Positions 37,825 to 46,426 of a stretch of 46,970 nucleotides of DNA are shown here, piece by piece. Below the pieces are notes generated by a model. That model was given only the letters and a program-made list of their open reading frames with translations, did not search any database and was not told the origin of the DNA. The number at the start of each line of letters is the position of its first letter. Within the stretch, counting starts at the first letter, position 1. The position numbers and the translations under genes were made by a program. Source of the stretch: Methylococcaceae bacterium (GTDB taxonomy: Bacteria; Pseudomonadota; Gammaproteobacteria; Methylococcales; Methylomonadaceae); the NCBI GenBank assembly GCA_947506155.1, contig CANNNV010000002.1:1-46970 (forward strand). The letters are read 5' to 3'.

Positions 37825-37840
37825 CCTAAAGTTATTTACT

Positions 37841-38617
37841 ATGGACTACGATTTTTCTTTTTTTCTTGCCGCAGCCACAGTGGTTACCGGTGTCACCTGG
37901 GGCGGATATTTGCTGGTGCTTAAATCTACCGGCACCTTATTTGATGAAGAAAATGAACCTGTACTGGTAGAGTATGCACGGTCTTTTTTTCCTGTGGTGT
38001 TGATCGTGCTATTGCTGCGTTCATTTATAGCCGAGCCTTTTCGGATACCTTCAGCGTCAATGATGCCAACTTTATTAATAGGCGATTTTATTTTGGTTAA
38101 TAAATTCACCTACGGCATACGCTTGCCGGTTATCAATAAAAAAATTATTGAATTAAGCGAGCCTAAGCGCGGCGATATCGTGGTTTTTCGTTATCCTAAA
38201 GATCCGACGGTTGATTACATTAAACGGGTGGTTGGCTTGCCGGGCGACAAAGTCGCTTATTACGACAAAAAGCTGCATATCAATGGTGAGGCTATTAATC
38301 AGGTTTCCTTAGGTCGTTACCAGGGTGTGGGTCAGGGCGAAGATATGACCGGTAACGAGCATATATCAGAAGATCTGAGCGGCGTTGAACACAATATTTT
38401 GATTCGAAATGATGCAGCGTCTGCGGAAGGTGTTTATGTGGTGCCGAAAGGCAGTTATTTTGTGATGGGCGATAATCGCGATAACAGTAATGACAGTCGT
38501 TACTGGGGTACGGTTCCCGAAGAAAATTTGGTTGGGCAAGCGTTTTTCATCTGGATGAGCTGGGACTGGCAAGATAAAGGCGTGGGACTGGATCGTATCG
38601 GCACAGTGATAAAATAA
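37841..38617 (+). CDS. lepB: Signal peptidase I
   Basis: Cleaves signal peptides of Sec/Tat exports on the outer face of the inner membrane. From ATG 37841 the product is 258 aa. It has two N-terminal membrane helices, the catalytic serine in PSASMMPTLLIGD, the catalytic lysine in DYIKRVVGLPGD, and the box E motif VMGDNRDNSNDSRYWG. A TTG at 37820 would add seven residues read from the repeat array, which I think unlikely. No good Shine-Dalgarno is present; the heptamer array ends 16 nt upstream. Confidence 0.96.
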   Translation: MDYDFSFFLAAATVVTGVTWGGYLLVLKSTGTLFDEENEPVLVEYARSFFPVVLIVLLLRSFIAEPFRIPSASMMPTLLIGDFILVNKFTYGIRLPVINKKIIELSEPKRGDIVVFRYPKDPTVDYIKRVVGLPGDKVAYYDKKLHINGEAINQVSLGRYQGVGQGEDMTGNEHISEDLSGVEHNILIRNDAASAEGVYVVPKGSYFVMGDNRDNSNDSRYWGTVPEENLVGQAFFIWMSWDWQDKGVGLDRIGTVIK

Positions 38618-38659
38618 GCTAATAGTGAAGTTAATTTTTAAATCATTCTGGAGCAAAAA

Positions 38660-39037
38660 ATGAATTCATCACCTAAACGTCAGCAAGGTTTAACCTTGAT
38701 TTCAATTATTTTTATTCTGGGATTAATCGGTTTTTTTGTCATGCTGACGCTTAAAGTGGTTCCTGTTTATCTGGACCATGGCAAGGTAAAGAGTGCGCTG
38801 GATGCGTTGAAAGCCAGTCCTGATCTAGCAACGAAAAGCGAGTTTGAAATAAGGGACAGCTTAAACAAACGCTTTAATATCAATTATGTTTACGATGTCA
38901 AAAAAGAGGATATCACCATCATTAAGCACGGCAATTATGTGAAAGTGGACATCGAGTACGAAACTGTCGTGAAGTTGGTTGCTAATCTGAGTTTATTGGC
39001 CGAGTTTCATGACACGATTGAGGCGGGACTGGAGTGA
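38660..39037 (+). CDS. DUF4845-type membrane protein
   Basis: The 125 aa product has one membrane helix near the N-terminus (about 11-30, LTLISIIFILGLIGFFVMLT) preceded by QQG, giving a pilin-like start, and a periplasmic domain ending in VVKLVANLSLLAEFHDTIE. Small proteins of this kind (DUF4845) commonly sit between lepB and rnc in gamma- and betaproteobacteria; the function is unknown. GGAG precedes the ATG. It overlaps rnc by 4 nt. Confidence 0.85.
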   Translation: MNSSPKRQQGLTLISIIFILGLIGFFVMLTLKVVPVYLDHGKVKSALDALKASPDLATKSEFEIRDSLNKRFNINYVYDVKKEDITIIKHGNYVKVDIEYETVVKLVANLSLLAEFHDTIEAGLE

Positions 39038-39717
39038 TAAAAAAGCCCGAAGAGTTAAGTAAAAAGTTAGGTCTGAAGTTTAATAACCCCCAGCTTTTTA
39101 CCATGGCTTTAACCCATCGTAGCGCGAATTCGATCAATAATGAGCGCCTGGAGTTTTTAGGCGATTCGATTCTGGGCTTCGTTATTGCTCAGAAGTTATA
39201 TGAGTTATTTCCTGCCGCCTGTGAGGGCGTGTTAAGTCGCTTAAGAGCGAGTTTAGTTAACCAGGGTTCGCTGGCAGAGTTGGCCAGAAAGCATCAGGTT
39301 GGCGATTACTTATTACTTGGGTCAGGAGAATTGAAGAGTGGCGGCTTTCGCCGTGATTCGATTTTGTCTGATGCCGTAGAGGCTATCATTGGTGCCTTAT
39401 ACAACGATCAGGGGATAGAGGTTTGTCAGCAATGGGTATTACAGTTGTTTGCAAAAAAACTGCAAAGTTTGTCTTTGGAAGATTGGCAAAAAGATCCTAA
39501 AACTCAATTGCAAGAGCTCATGCAGTCTAGAAAAATGGAATTGCCGGAGTATGCTGTATTGACTATGTCCGGACTTGCCCATGAGCAAACCTTTAAAGTG
39601 AAATGCACCACCGCTGTCGTTGCAGAATCGTGTGTTGGCACTGGAAATTCAAGAAAGAAAGCCGAACAATCGGCAGCAGAGCTTATGCTCGAATTATTAA
39701 ATAAGGATAATAAATGA
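39034..39717 (+). CDS. rnc: Ribonuclease III
   Basis: Double-strand RNA endonuclease for rRNA and mRNA processing. The 227 aa product has the RNase III signature NERLEFLGDSILGFVIA (about 36-52), the second acidic site in DAVEAIIGALY, and a C-terminal double-stranded RNA-binding domain with GTGNSRKKAEQSAAELML. The start is GTG overlapping the upstream stop; the stop overlaps era (ATGA). Confidence 0.98.
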   Translation: MIKKPEELSKKLGLKFNNPQLFTMALTHRSANSINNERLEFLGDSILGFVIAQKLYELFPAACEGVLSRLRASLVNQGSLAELARKHQVGDYLLLGSGELKSGGFRRDSILSDAVEAIIGALYNDQGIEVCQQWVLQLFAKKLQSLSLEDWQKDPKTQLQELMQSRKMELPEYAVLTMSGLAHEQTFKVKCTTAVVAESCVGTGNSRKKAEQSAAELMLELLNKDNK

Positions 39718-40595
39718 ATTGTGGTTTCGTAGCCCTGATTGGGCGTCCCAATGTCGGCAAATCAACATTGATGAATCATTTGTTGAAGCAAAAAATCAGT
39801 ATCACCTCGCGCAAGCCGCAAACAACTCGGCATCGCATTCTGGGAATTAATACCACTGACGCCGGCCAGGCTATTTATATGGATACGCCGGGCATGCATA
39901 ATAGTGAAAAGCGGGCCTTGAACCGTTACTTAAATCGCACTGCAGAGACCACCTTGCTGGGCGTCGATGTGATTGTTTGGTTGATTGACGGCTTGTCCTG
40001 GCATGAATATGATGAAGTGATTTTTCAGAAGCTGGAACAGGCCGGTTTGCCGGTTATTCTGGCGGCTAACAAGGTTGATAAGGTCGTCGACAAGCAAGCC
40101 ATTCTGACTTTCTTTAACGAGGCCCAGCATCGTTTTCCATTCAAGCATTTGGTGCCTATTTCGGCCTTAAAAAGAACTAATCTCGACGAACTGGAAAAAC
40201 TGATCATGGCGCTGTTGCCTGAGCAGGATTTAATTTATCCGGAAGATCAGGTCACCGATAGATCCGAGCGGTTCTTAGCGGCAGAAATTGTCAGAGAAAA
40301 GTTGACCAGGCGTCTGGGCGACGAATTGCCTTATGCACTGACAGTGGAGATTGAGCGCTATGAAGAAAAGCCTGGTTTGACCAAAATCTATGCGATTATC
40401 TGGGTGGAACGCCTGACCCAAAAGAACATCGTCATCGGTAAGGATGGCGAAATGCTGAAGAAGGTCGGCACCGATGCTAGGGTGGATATAGAAAAGCTGC
40501 TGGGTCAGAAGGTTTATTTGCAGTTATGGGTGAAAGTTAAAAAAGGCTGGTCGGATAGCGAACGCGCCCTGCAAAGCCTGGGCTTTAATGACTGA
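39714..40595 (+). CDS. era: GTPase Era
   Basis: Era binds the 3' end of 16S rRNA during 30S maturation. The 293 aa product has G1 GRPNVGKST (about 10-18), G2 TTRHRI, G3 DTPG, G4 NKVD and G5-like SALKR, and a C-terminal KH domain with IVIGKDGEMLKKVG. It is coupled to rnc by a 4-nt overlap. recO, the usual next gene, is absent; era instead overlaps an unrelated membrane protein gene by 8 nt. Confidence 0.98.
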   Translation: MNCGFVALIGRPNVGKSTLMNHLLKQKISITSRKPQTTRHRILGINTTDAGQAIYMDTPGMHNSEKRALNRYLNRTAETTLLGVDVIVWLIDGLSWHEYDEVIFQKLEQAGLPVILAANKVDKVVDKQAILTFFNEAQHRFPFKHLVPISALKRTNLDELEKLIMALLPEQDLIYPEDQVTDRSERFLAAEIVREKLTRRLGDELPYALTVEIERYEEKPGLTKIYAIIWVERLTQKNIVIGKDGEMLKKVGTDARVDIEKLLGQKVYLQLWVKVKKGWSDSERALQSLGFND

Positions 40596-41667
40596 ATTAA
40601 ACATTCATAAGACTAAAATGCGTTCTAATAGAAATTCTGTCATCGACATCCTGCGTGGTATTGCAATTTTTACCATGGTTGCTGCAAATTTAAGCGCATC
40701 ATTACTCCAGCTTGAAGATAAGGTTTTAATCTTTCGTTTATATGGAACTTTTGCTGCTCCGTTGTTCATTATGTTAGCCGGTATGATGGTAGTTATTACC
40801 AGTGTAAAACATGCCAGCTTTAGGCATTTTCTCAAACGCGGCGGGTTAATCATTGCCTTCGGATGTTTGTTGGACGTGCTGGTATGGCATATCTATCCTT
40901 TGCTGAGCTATGACGTACTGTACTTGATAGGTTTTTGTATGCCTATTGTTTATCTGTTGTCAAAATACTGCACCATAAGCGCTAGAATTAGCATCGTAAT
41001 TCTGCTGGTCATCCTAACACCGATTTTACAAACACAGTTTAACTACCGCGTAGAGTTGATAAGTACGGAAATTGCTACGTTAAAATTTAGTGATTATCCT
41101 GAATTTTTATTATCTCGGTCAACGCTACAACGTTTTTTACTTGATGGCTGGTTTCCTGTTCTACCTTGGTTAAGTTTTGCTATTACCGGAAGCATCTTGG
41201 GTTCGCTTCTAGGTCAAGGTTATTCCTTTGCTTCAAAACATTTTCTGGCAACTGGTACGGTGCTCTTTAGTATAGGTGTTGTATTGTGGCTGGCGCTAAA
41301 TCCTCAATTGGGAATGCGCGAAGGTTATTCGGAATTATTTTACCCGCCAACAACAGGCTATTGGTTTACGGCGACAGGTCTTATATTTCTTGCCTATTAC
41401 GGTATCGAACATACTCAACGGTTTGCTATATACGCTGTTTTTTTAAAACTTGGCCATGCCAGTTTATTTATGTATCTTTTCCATCAGGCAGTGCTGGCTT
41501 TTATCTTAAAGCCGGTTGGTTTTTTGAATAATCAGCCGATCTCGACTTTTATCCTAACCTATTTAGTCGTTATTGCTGTCATGGTTGCAGTTGGTTATCT
41601 CTTGGATAAAATAAAGCGAGAATATAAAAATATGCCATTTATCCTGCGTTTTATTATCGGCAGTTAG
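40588..41667 (+). CDS. Polytopic membrane protein, HGSNAT/DUF1624-like putative acyltransferase
   Basis: The 359 aa product has about ten hydrophobic helices and opens with RNSVIDILRGIAIFTMVAANL. This resembles the start of the heparan-alpha-glucosaminide N-acetyltransferase catalytic family (DUF1624) and other membrane acyltransferases. Such enzymes move acetyl groups across the membrane to sugars; the substrate here is unknown. It occupies the place usually held by recO between era and pdxJ. The ATG at 40588 overlaps era by 8 nt; an in-frame ATG at 40618 is an alternative. Confidence 0.7.
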   Translation: MTELNIHKTKMRSNRNSVIDILRGIAIFTMVAANLSASLLQLEDKVLIFRLYGTFAAPLFIMLAGMMVVITSVKHASFRHFLKRGGLIIAFGCLLDVLVWHIYPLLSYDVLYLIGFCMPIVYLLSKYCTISARISIVILLVILTPILQTQFNYRVELISTEIATLKFSDYPEFLLSRSTLQRFLLDGWFPVLPWLSFAITGSILGSLLGQGYSFASKHFLATGTVLFSIGVVLWLALNPQLGMREGYSELFYPPTTGYWFTATGLIFLAYYGIEHTQRFAIYAVFLKLGHASLFMYLFHQAVLAFILKPVGFLNNQPISTFILTYLVVIAVMVAVGYLLDKIKREYKNMPFILRFIIGS

Positions 41668-41708
41668 TTTAACAACAGCTTTTCGTGGACAACGAGTTAC
41701 ATTAATTA

Positions 41709-42461
41709 ATGAATAAAAATCAAATTCTACTAGGCGTAAATATCGATCATGTCGCTACTTTAAGGCAGGCTAGAGGTACGCTTTATCCTGAACCCATACA
41801 GGCTGCTCTGGTTGCCGAGCAGGCTGGCGCTGATGGCATTACCGCGCATTTGCGGGAAGATCGTCGGCATATTCAAGATAGAGACATCTATTTATTAAAA
41901 GACCTGCTACATACCCGGCTAAATCTGGAAATGGCAGTGACTGATGAAATGCTCGGCATCGCGGTGAAAGTAAGGCCTTTTGCCTGCTGTTTGGTGCCGG
42001 AAAAACGTGCAGAATTGACTACGGAAGGTGGTTTGGATGTCGCCGGCAACTTGCATCGCCTGCAACAGGCTTGTGAGCAACTGGCTGCCGCTGGTATTGA
42101 AGTATCGCTGTTTATTGATCCGGATGAAACACAGATTGATGCAGCAATAAAAGCGGGTGCACCGGTAGTTGAATTGCATACCGGTTGTTACGCTGAAGCA
42201 AGCAACCTGCAACAGCAAGTGCAAGAACTGGCCCGTATCAGGCGGGCTGTGGCTTATGCACACAGTGCAGGCTTACAGGTTAATGCAGGGCATGGTTTGA
42301 ATTTTTATAATGTCGAAGCCATTTGCGCGATACCCAATGTCGTGGAACTTAATATTGGTCATGCGCTGATCGCGCAGGCGGTATTTTCAGGCCTGGCTAA
42401 GGCCGTCAGTGATTTGAAGCAGATCATGCGCAACGCAAGATTACAGTCTTTGATCAAATGA
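41709..42461 (+). CDS. pdxJ: Pyridoxine 5'-phosphate synthase PdxJ
   Basis: Last step of DXP-dependent vitamin B6 synthesis, condensing 1-deoxyxylulose-5-phosphate with aminoacetone phosphate. The 250 aa TIM-barrel product has [16 protein letters not shown] at the start, [15 protein letters not shown], and the C-terminal [19 protein letters not shown]. acpS, its usual follower, is missing: only 4 nt separate pdxJ from a convergent regulator gene. Confidence 0.97.
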   Translation: MNKNQILLGVNIDHVATLRQARGTLYPEPIQAALVAEQAGADGITAHLREDRRHIQDRDIYLLKDLLHTRLNLEMAVTDEMLGIAVKVRPFACCLVPEKRAELTTEGGLDVAGNLHRLQQACEQLAAAGIEVSLFIDPDETQIDAAIKAGAPVVELHTGCYAEASNLQQQVQELARIRRAVAYAHSAGLQVNAGHGLNFYNVEAICAIPNVVELNIGHALIAQAVFSGLAKAVSDLKQIMRNARLQSLIK

Positions 42462-42465
42462 TTAA

Positions 42466-43425
42466 TCAGCTGGCAAAACCGTGTTTTTGCATACGGTAAA
42501 GCAAAGTATCACGGGAGATGCCCAGCAGTCTGGCTGACTTGCTACGATTACCTTTAGTGCGATTCAGAGCTTGGTGTATTAGATCGGCTTCTAAGGTGTC
42601 CAATTGCAGACCTGTTTCGGGCAGGGTAAACGCATTTTCAACCGCCGTCGTAATTTTGCGTTGGTTGCTAAATTCAAACGGAAGGTTTTCCACTTCGATG
42701 ACACGACCTGCTAGTAAAATACTAAGCCGCTCGCATAAATTGCGTAATTCACGAATATTGCCCGGCCATGAATAGGCTTTAAGTGCTTGTAAAGCAGACT
42801 TGCTGAATTTGGGCGCAGTCAGCGTGTACGCATCTTCGAATAGAACCAGAAAATGTTTGATCAGTGATTCAATATCTTCGGTACGTTGTGCTAAAGGCGG
42901 CAACTCTAAGGGCACAACATTCAAACGAAAATACAAATCCGATCTGAACTGACCGGCCTCGATTTGTTTGTTCAGGTTGGCGTTGGTTGCAGAAATAATG
43001 CGTACATCAACCTTGTAAGGCTTTATGCCGCCGACAGCAAGACATTCACCTGACTCAAGAAAGCGTAATAATTTTGCCTGAATGGACAGCGGCAAGGAAT
43101 TGATTTCATCGAGAAATAGCGTGCCGCCATCAGCAGCTTGGAATAGCCCCTGCTTGTCGGCGCTGGCGCCGGTAAATGAGCCTTTTTTATGACCAAACAA
43201 TTCAGACTCGACCAGGCTTTCAGGTAAGGCTGCACAATTTAACGTAATAAAGGCCTTGTCGGCGCGACTACTGGTTTTCTGAATGGCGGTTGCCAGCACT
43301 TCCTTGCCGGTGCCTGTTTCGCCCTTAAGAAACACCGTAACATCGGTAGCAGCAACGATTCTGGCGCTACGAATTAAAGAATCCAATGCAGGAGATTGAC
43401 CGATGATCGCGTTAAATTGACCCAT
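42466..43425 (-). CDS. Sigma-54-dependent AAA+ activator without a receiver domain (PspF-like layout)
   Basis: The 319 aa product starts MGQFNAIIGQSPALDSLI almost directly at the AAA+ domain. Walker A is GETGTGKE, the sigma-54 contact loop is GSFTGA (usual GAFTGA), Walker B is GGTLFLDEI, and the arginine finger region is FRSDLYFRLNVVPL. A C-terminal Fis-type HTH includes GNRSKSARLLGISRDTLLYR. There is no receiver, GAF or PAS domain, so activity may be constitutive or set by a partner protein, as PspA does for PspF. ATG 43425 has AGAGGA upstream; a longer open frame to 43704 lies within the TauE/SafE gene and is rejected. Confidence 0.93.
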   Translation of the reverse strand: MGQFNAIIGQSPALDSLIRSARIVAATDVTVFLKGETGTGKEVLATAIQKTSSRADKAFITLNCAALPESLVESELFGHKKGSFTGASADKQGLFQAADGGTLFLDEINSLPLSIQAKLLRFLESGECLAVGGIKPYKVDVRIISATNANLNKQIEAGQFRSDLYFRLNVVPLELPPLAQRTEDIESLIKHFLVLFEDAYTLTAPKFSKSALQALKAYSWPGNIRELRNLCERLSILLAGRVIEVENLPFEFSNQRKITTAVENAFTLPETGLQLDTLEADLIHQALNRTKGNRSKSARLLGISRDTLLYRMQKHGFAS

Positions 43426-43433
43426 AGAATCCT

Positions 43434-44162
43434 CTAATGTAGTGCGGTGTGTGATGTAATTGCCATGGGATTGAGCCAAGGCAGGGCTGCTAGCAAGGCC
43501 AGCGCAACCATAAACAGACCGATAGCCTGCTTGAAATGCTGCATTCTGGATAAGCGTGTTAAAAGGCTGGTGATTATACCTACTCCCATCACTGCAGGCA
43601 AAGTTCCCAATCCGAAAAACAGCATCGTCAGTGCGCTTTGGCTGATATTGCCAGCAGTTGCGGAGAGCGCCAAAGCCGAGTAGACCAGACCGCAGGGCAG
43701 CCAACCCCAGACCATGCCAAACAGAAAAGCCTGCTTGAGATTTTTTACCGGGATCAGTTTATGCCCCCAAGGTTCGATTAATTTCCAGAAACGCAGGCCG
43801 ATTTTTTCGATATAGGCAAAGCGGGGAAACCATCCTGCTAAATAGAGTCCAGCTCCGGTCATGAACACGGCGGACAATATTTGCAGCAGTCTGTGTCCGC
43901 TGATTTGCCCCATCGGCATCGTAATTAATACTTCCATAACCCCGGCTAATGCCCCTGCTAAGGTATAACTGCTGATCCTGCCTAGGTTGTAATTGAGCAC
44001 AAAAGGAAACAGTCGGCTTTTCTGGTTTCGTATTTCTGGACTCAGGCTTAAGGTTAAGGTCCCGATAATCGAGCCACACATGCCGATGCAGTGTAAGCTA
44101 CTGAACAATCCCATGATAAAGGCGGCCAGAATCGAGGTGGTGAAGCTAAGATCAAATTCCAT
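43434..44162 (-). CDS. Sulfite exporter TauE/SafE-family (DsbD_2/CcoH-like) membrane protein
   Basis: The 242 aa product has about six membrane helices with the two conserved cysteine motifs of the UreH/DsbD_2-like group: GLFSSLHCIGMCG (about 19-31) and WGWLPCGLVYSALALSA. These proteins are tied to cytochrome oxidase assembly or metal/thiol transport in relatives; I cannot fix a substrate. It ends 8 nt before the sigma-54 activator gene. Two CCTTNNN heptamers precede the ATG instead of a Shine-Dalgarno. Confidence 0.85.
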   Translation of the reverse strand: MEFDLSFTTSILAAFIMGLFSSLHCIGMCGSIIGTLTLSLSPEIRNQKSRLFPFVLNYNLGRISSYTLAGALAGVMEVLITMPMGQISGHRLLQILSAVFMTGAGLYLAGWFPRFAYIEKIGLRFWKLIEPWGHKLIPVKNLKQAFLFGMVWGWLPCGLVYSALALSATAGNISQSALTMLFFGLGTLPAVMGVGIITSLLTRLSRMQHFKQAIGLFMVALALLAALPWLNPMAITSHTALH

Positions 44163-44181
44163 AACGGATTAAGGTGCAAGG
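44163..44181 (-). repeat. CCTTNNN heptamers between pyrF and the TauE/SafE gene
   Basis: On the minus strand the whole 19-nt gap reads CCTTGCA, CCTTAAT, CCGTT, directly between the pyrF stop TAA and the next ATG. Same 7-nt period and orientation as the other arrays. Confidence 0.55.
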
Positions 44182-44916
44182 TTATGAGTTCGACTGAAAC
44201 TGCGCAAGAATCTGTCCCTGAATCTTCTCCGCCATGGCTTTGCGATTTTCAGCATCGCGTATCGGTCTGCCGACCACAATATAATCAGCGCCATTCTGAA
44301 AAGCCATTTCTACACTGACCACCCTTTTTTGATCGTCTTCTTCACGGTTGTCAACTGGCCGGATGCCTGGTGTGATGACCAGCAATTTATGATCGAGTTC
44401 TGCTCTGAGCATCGAGACTTCAAGCCCCGAGGAAACAATGCCATCGCAGCCGATTTGCAATGCGCGTTTGGCGCGAGATAAAACCAGTTCGCGCACATCG
44501 CAGGCAAAGCCCAGGTCATCAAGATCGCCGCGATCCAGGCTGGTTAAAGCAGTCACGGCCAGCACTTTAAGCTCGCCTTTTTCTTTGGCGGCCGCTTCCA
44601 TAATGGCATCATTGCCGTGTATGGTTGCAAAATCAACGCCTTTGCTGCTCAAGGCTTTAATGGCTCGACCCACGGTAGCGGGGACGTCAAAAAACTTCAG
44701 ATCGACAAAGATTTTTTTATCGCGCTGTTTTAGCCATTCGATAAAGCCAAAATAATCGCCCGACATAAATAATTCCATGCCGACTTTGTAAAAAATTACC
44801 GAATCACCGAGTTCTTCGACCAAGGCTTGCGCTTCTGCAATGCTGGGAACATCCAGCGCCATCATTAAGCGTTCACGGACTGGGATGGGTTTGGTTGAGA
44901 TGAATGACTGGGGCAT
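44182..44916 (-). CDS. pyrF: Orotidine 5'-phosphate decarboxylase
   Basis: Last step of UMP synthesis. The 244 aa TIM-barrel product has MMALDVPSIAEAQALVEEL, the catalytic Asp/Lys array in FVDLKFFDVPATV, and the phosphate-binding C-terminal region DYIVVGRPIRDAEN. Its 14-residue N-terminal extension before RLMMALD is slightly long; an internal start near MMALDV is conceivable. It lies between the rhodanese and TauE/SafE genes. Confidence 0.97.
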   Translation of the reverse strand: MPQSFISTKPIPVRERLMMALDVPSIAEAQALVEELGDSVIFYKVGMELFMSGDYFGFIEWLKQRDKKIFVDLKFFDVPATVGRAIKALSSKGVDFATIHGNDAIMEAAAKEKGELKVLAVTALTSLDRGDLDDLGFACDVRELVLSRAKRALQIGCDGIVSSGLEVSMLRAELDHKLLVITPGIRPVDNREEDDQKRVVSVEMAFQNGADYIVVGRPIRDAENRKAMAEKIQGQILAQFQSNS

Positions 44917-44976
44917 GATTAAGGTAAAAGAAAAGATGAAAAATAAAGTGTGCTTTGATTTCTAGGCTAGGGTTGC

Positions 44977-45357
44977 TTATTCTGTGACCAAGCCCTCTTT
45001 GCTCCAGGCCTGTATTCCGCCATCCATGCTGTATACGCTGGAAAAGCCTGCTGACGTTAATGCAAGCTGGGCTTGTGCAGAACGCTTTCTGCTTCGGCAT
45101 TGCGTGATGATAGGGCTGTTTTTATAAGGCTCAAGTTCTGACAGGCGTGTGCTTAATTGCCCAAGCGGGATATGAATTGCACCGGGGATATGGCCCTGAT
45201 TCCATTCGTCGTCTTCACGTACGTCGACGATTATGGTCTTGTTTTTACTCTGCATGGTTGACGCTTGTTTAGCTGAAACAGCGTCGGCAGCCATCGCAAC
45301 AGGGCCAGTCATTAATAAAAAAATACCAAGTTGGCAATACTTTGAAAATAAACCCAT
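44977..45357 (-). CDS. Periplasmic single-domain rhodanese
   Basis: The 126 aa product has a signal peptide (MGLFSKYCQLGIFLLMTGPV, cleavage near AMA at about residue 23) and a rhodanese domain: IIVDVREDDEWNQGHIPGAI, an active-site loop with cysteine in TQCRSRKRSAQA, and MDGGIQAW. It should handle sulfane sulfur or act as a thiol protein in the periplasm. GGAG precedes the ATG. It is divergent from the AEC transporter gene. Confidence 0.92.
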   Translation of the reverse strand: MGLFSKYCQLGIFLLMTGPVAMAADAVSAKQASTMQSKNKTIIVDVREDDEWNQGHIPGAIHIPLGQLSTRLSELEPYKNSPIITQCRSRKRSAQAQLALTSAGFSSVYSMDGGIQAWSKEGLVTE

Positions 45358-45471
45358 GTTAACGCTCCAAAATGAAGTTAGCTATTCACCATAAATAAGT
45401 CAGCATATATTACCGGAACTTGTTTTGGCGGTGAATGTTAAAATTCATTATCACCACAATAGACTTTAATT

Positions 45472-46401
45472 ATGACCTTAATATTGATACAAATGACTTT
45501 GCTGATGGCTTGCGGTGCAGTGTGGCGTTTTGCAAAACCAGCGGGGCTGTCAGCCGAGCAAACGCGGCAGGTTTTAACTACGGTAGTCTTTTATTGGCTG
45601 CTGCCGGCTATGGTTCTGGAAGTCTTATGGACTGCCGAGATCGGCTGGCAGTCGTTTCAATATACCTTGCTGGGGATGGGTAGCATTATTTTGGCAATGC
45701 TCTGTATTTATTTGGTCGGGGTTGTTTTTAAATTTGAAAACAAGCGCTTGGGAGCGATGATTTTGGCTGCCGCCTTTCCGAATGTGACGTATCTAGGCTT
45801 GCCGGTTTTAGAGCAAGTCTTTGGTAGTTGGGCTAGATCGGTGGTCATTCAAATGGATTTGTTTGCCGCTACGCCGCTGTTATTTACCGTCGGTGCTCTG
45901 ATTGCCAAGCACTATGGCGAAGAGCGTTCAGAAAAGCCCAAGGCAATCTGGTTGTTTTTTAATGCGCCGCCATTCTGGGCGGCGGCGCTTGCGGTTATAT
46001 TGAACATTAACGGCATTGTTGCACCAGTTTGGCTGTTGGGTGTGCTGCAAAAATTATCCGCTGCAGTGGTGCCGCTGATGTTGTTTTCTCTGGGATTGGC
46101 TTTAAGCTGGAAAGCGATATCTGTCCGAAACATTCCCTACGTGATTCCAGTCATTTTTATTAAACTGGTGCTGATGCCTTGGTTTGCGCTGATTTTGGTC
46201 GGCTTTTTGCCTGTCAGTTTCGATTATCGTGCAGCGGCTGTGCTGGATTTGGCGATGCCGAGCATGCTGCTGGGTATCATTTTTTGTGATCGTTACCAGC
46301 TAGATAGTGGACTCTATGCCATGGCGGTAACAGTAACCACCGCGACCAGTTTGATAAGCTTGCCGTTCTGGCATAGTGTGCTGACTGGCGGCAGTTACTA
46401 A
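45472..46401 (+). CDS. AEC (auxin efflux carrier) family transporter
   Basis: The 309 aa product has about ten hydrophobic helices with the family features AAAFPNVTYLGLPVLEQVFG (first half) and AAVLDLAMPSMLLGIIFCDR (second half). Bacterial members export or import small organic acids such as malate; the substrate is unknown here. The ATG at 45472 follows GACTTTAATT. Last intact gene of the window. Confidence 0.9.
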   Translation: MTLILIQMTLLMACGAVWRFAKPAGLSAEQTRQVLTTVVFYWLLPAMVLEVLWTAEIGWQSFQYTLLGMGSIILAMLCIYLVGVVFKFENKRLGAMILAAAFPNVTYLGLPVLEQVFGSWARSVVIQMDLFAATPLLFTVGALIAKHYGEERSEKPKAIWLFFNAPPFWAAALAVILNINGIVAPVWLLGVLQKLSAAVVPLMLFSLGLALSWKAISVRNIPYVIPVIFIKLVLMPWFALILVGFLPVSFDYRAAAVLDLAMPSMLLGIIFCDRYQLDSGLYAMAVTVTTATSLISLPFWHSVLTGGSY

Positions 46402-46426
46402 AAATTTATCACAGAGTAGCGTAAAA

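Larger units (their letters stand above)
37477..37840. other. Repeat-filled lepA-lepB intergenic region
   Basis: A 364-nt gap dominated by two CCTTGAA arrays (separate entries). The 140-nt spacer between them (37629-37768) is AT-rich and nearly bounded by CGGTTCG (37633-37639) and its complement CGAACCG (37752-37758). No gene is credible: the minus-strand open frame is a direct product of the repeat. Confidence 0.8.

Noticed and set aside
43426..43704. N-terminal extension of the sigma-54 activator
   Set aside because: The extra 93 residues lie inside the TauE/SafE gene in another frame and resemble no regulatory domain; the ATG at 43425 has a good ribosome site.
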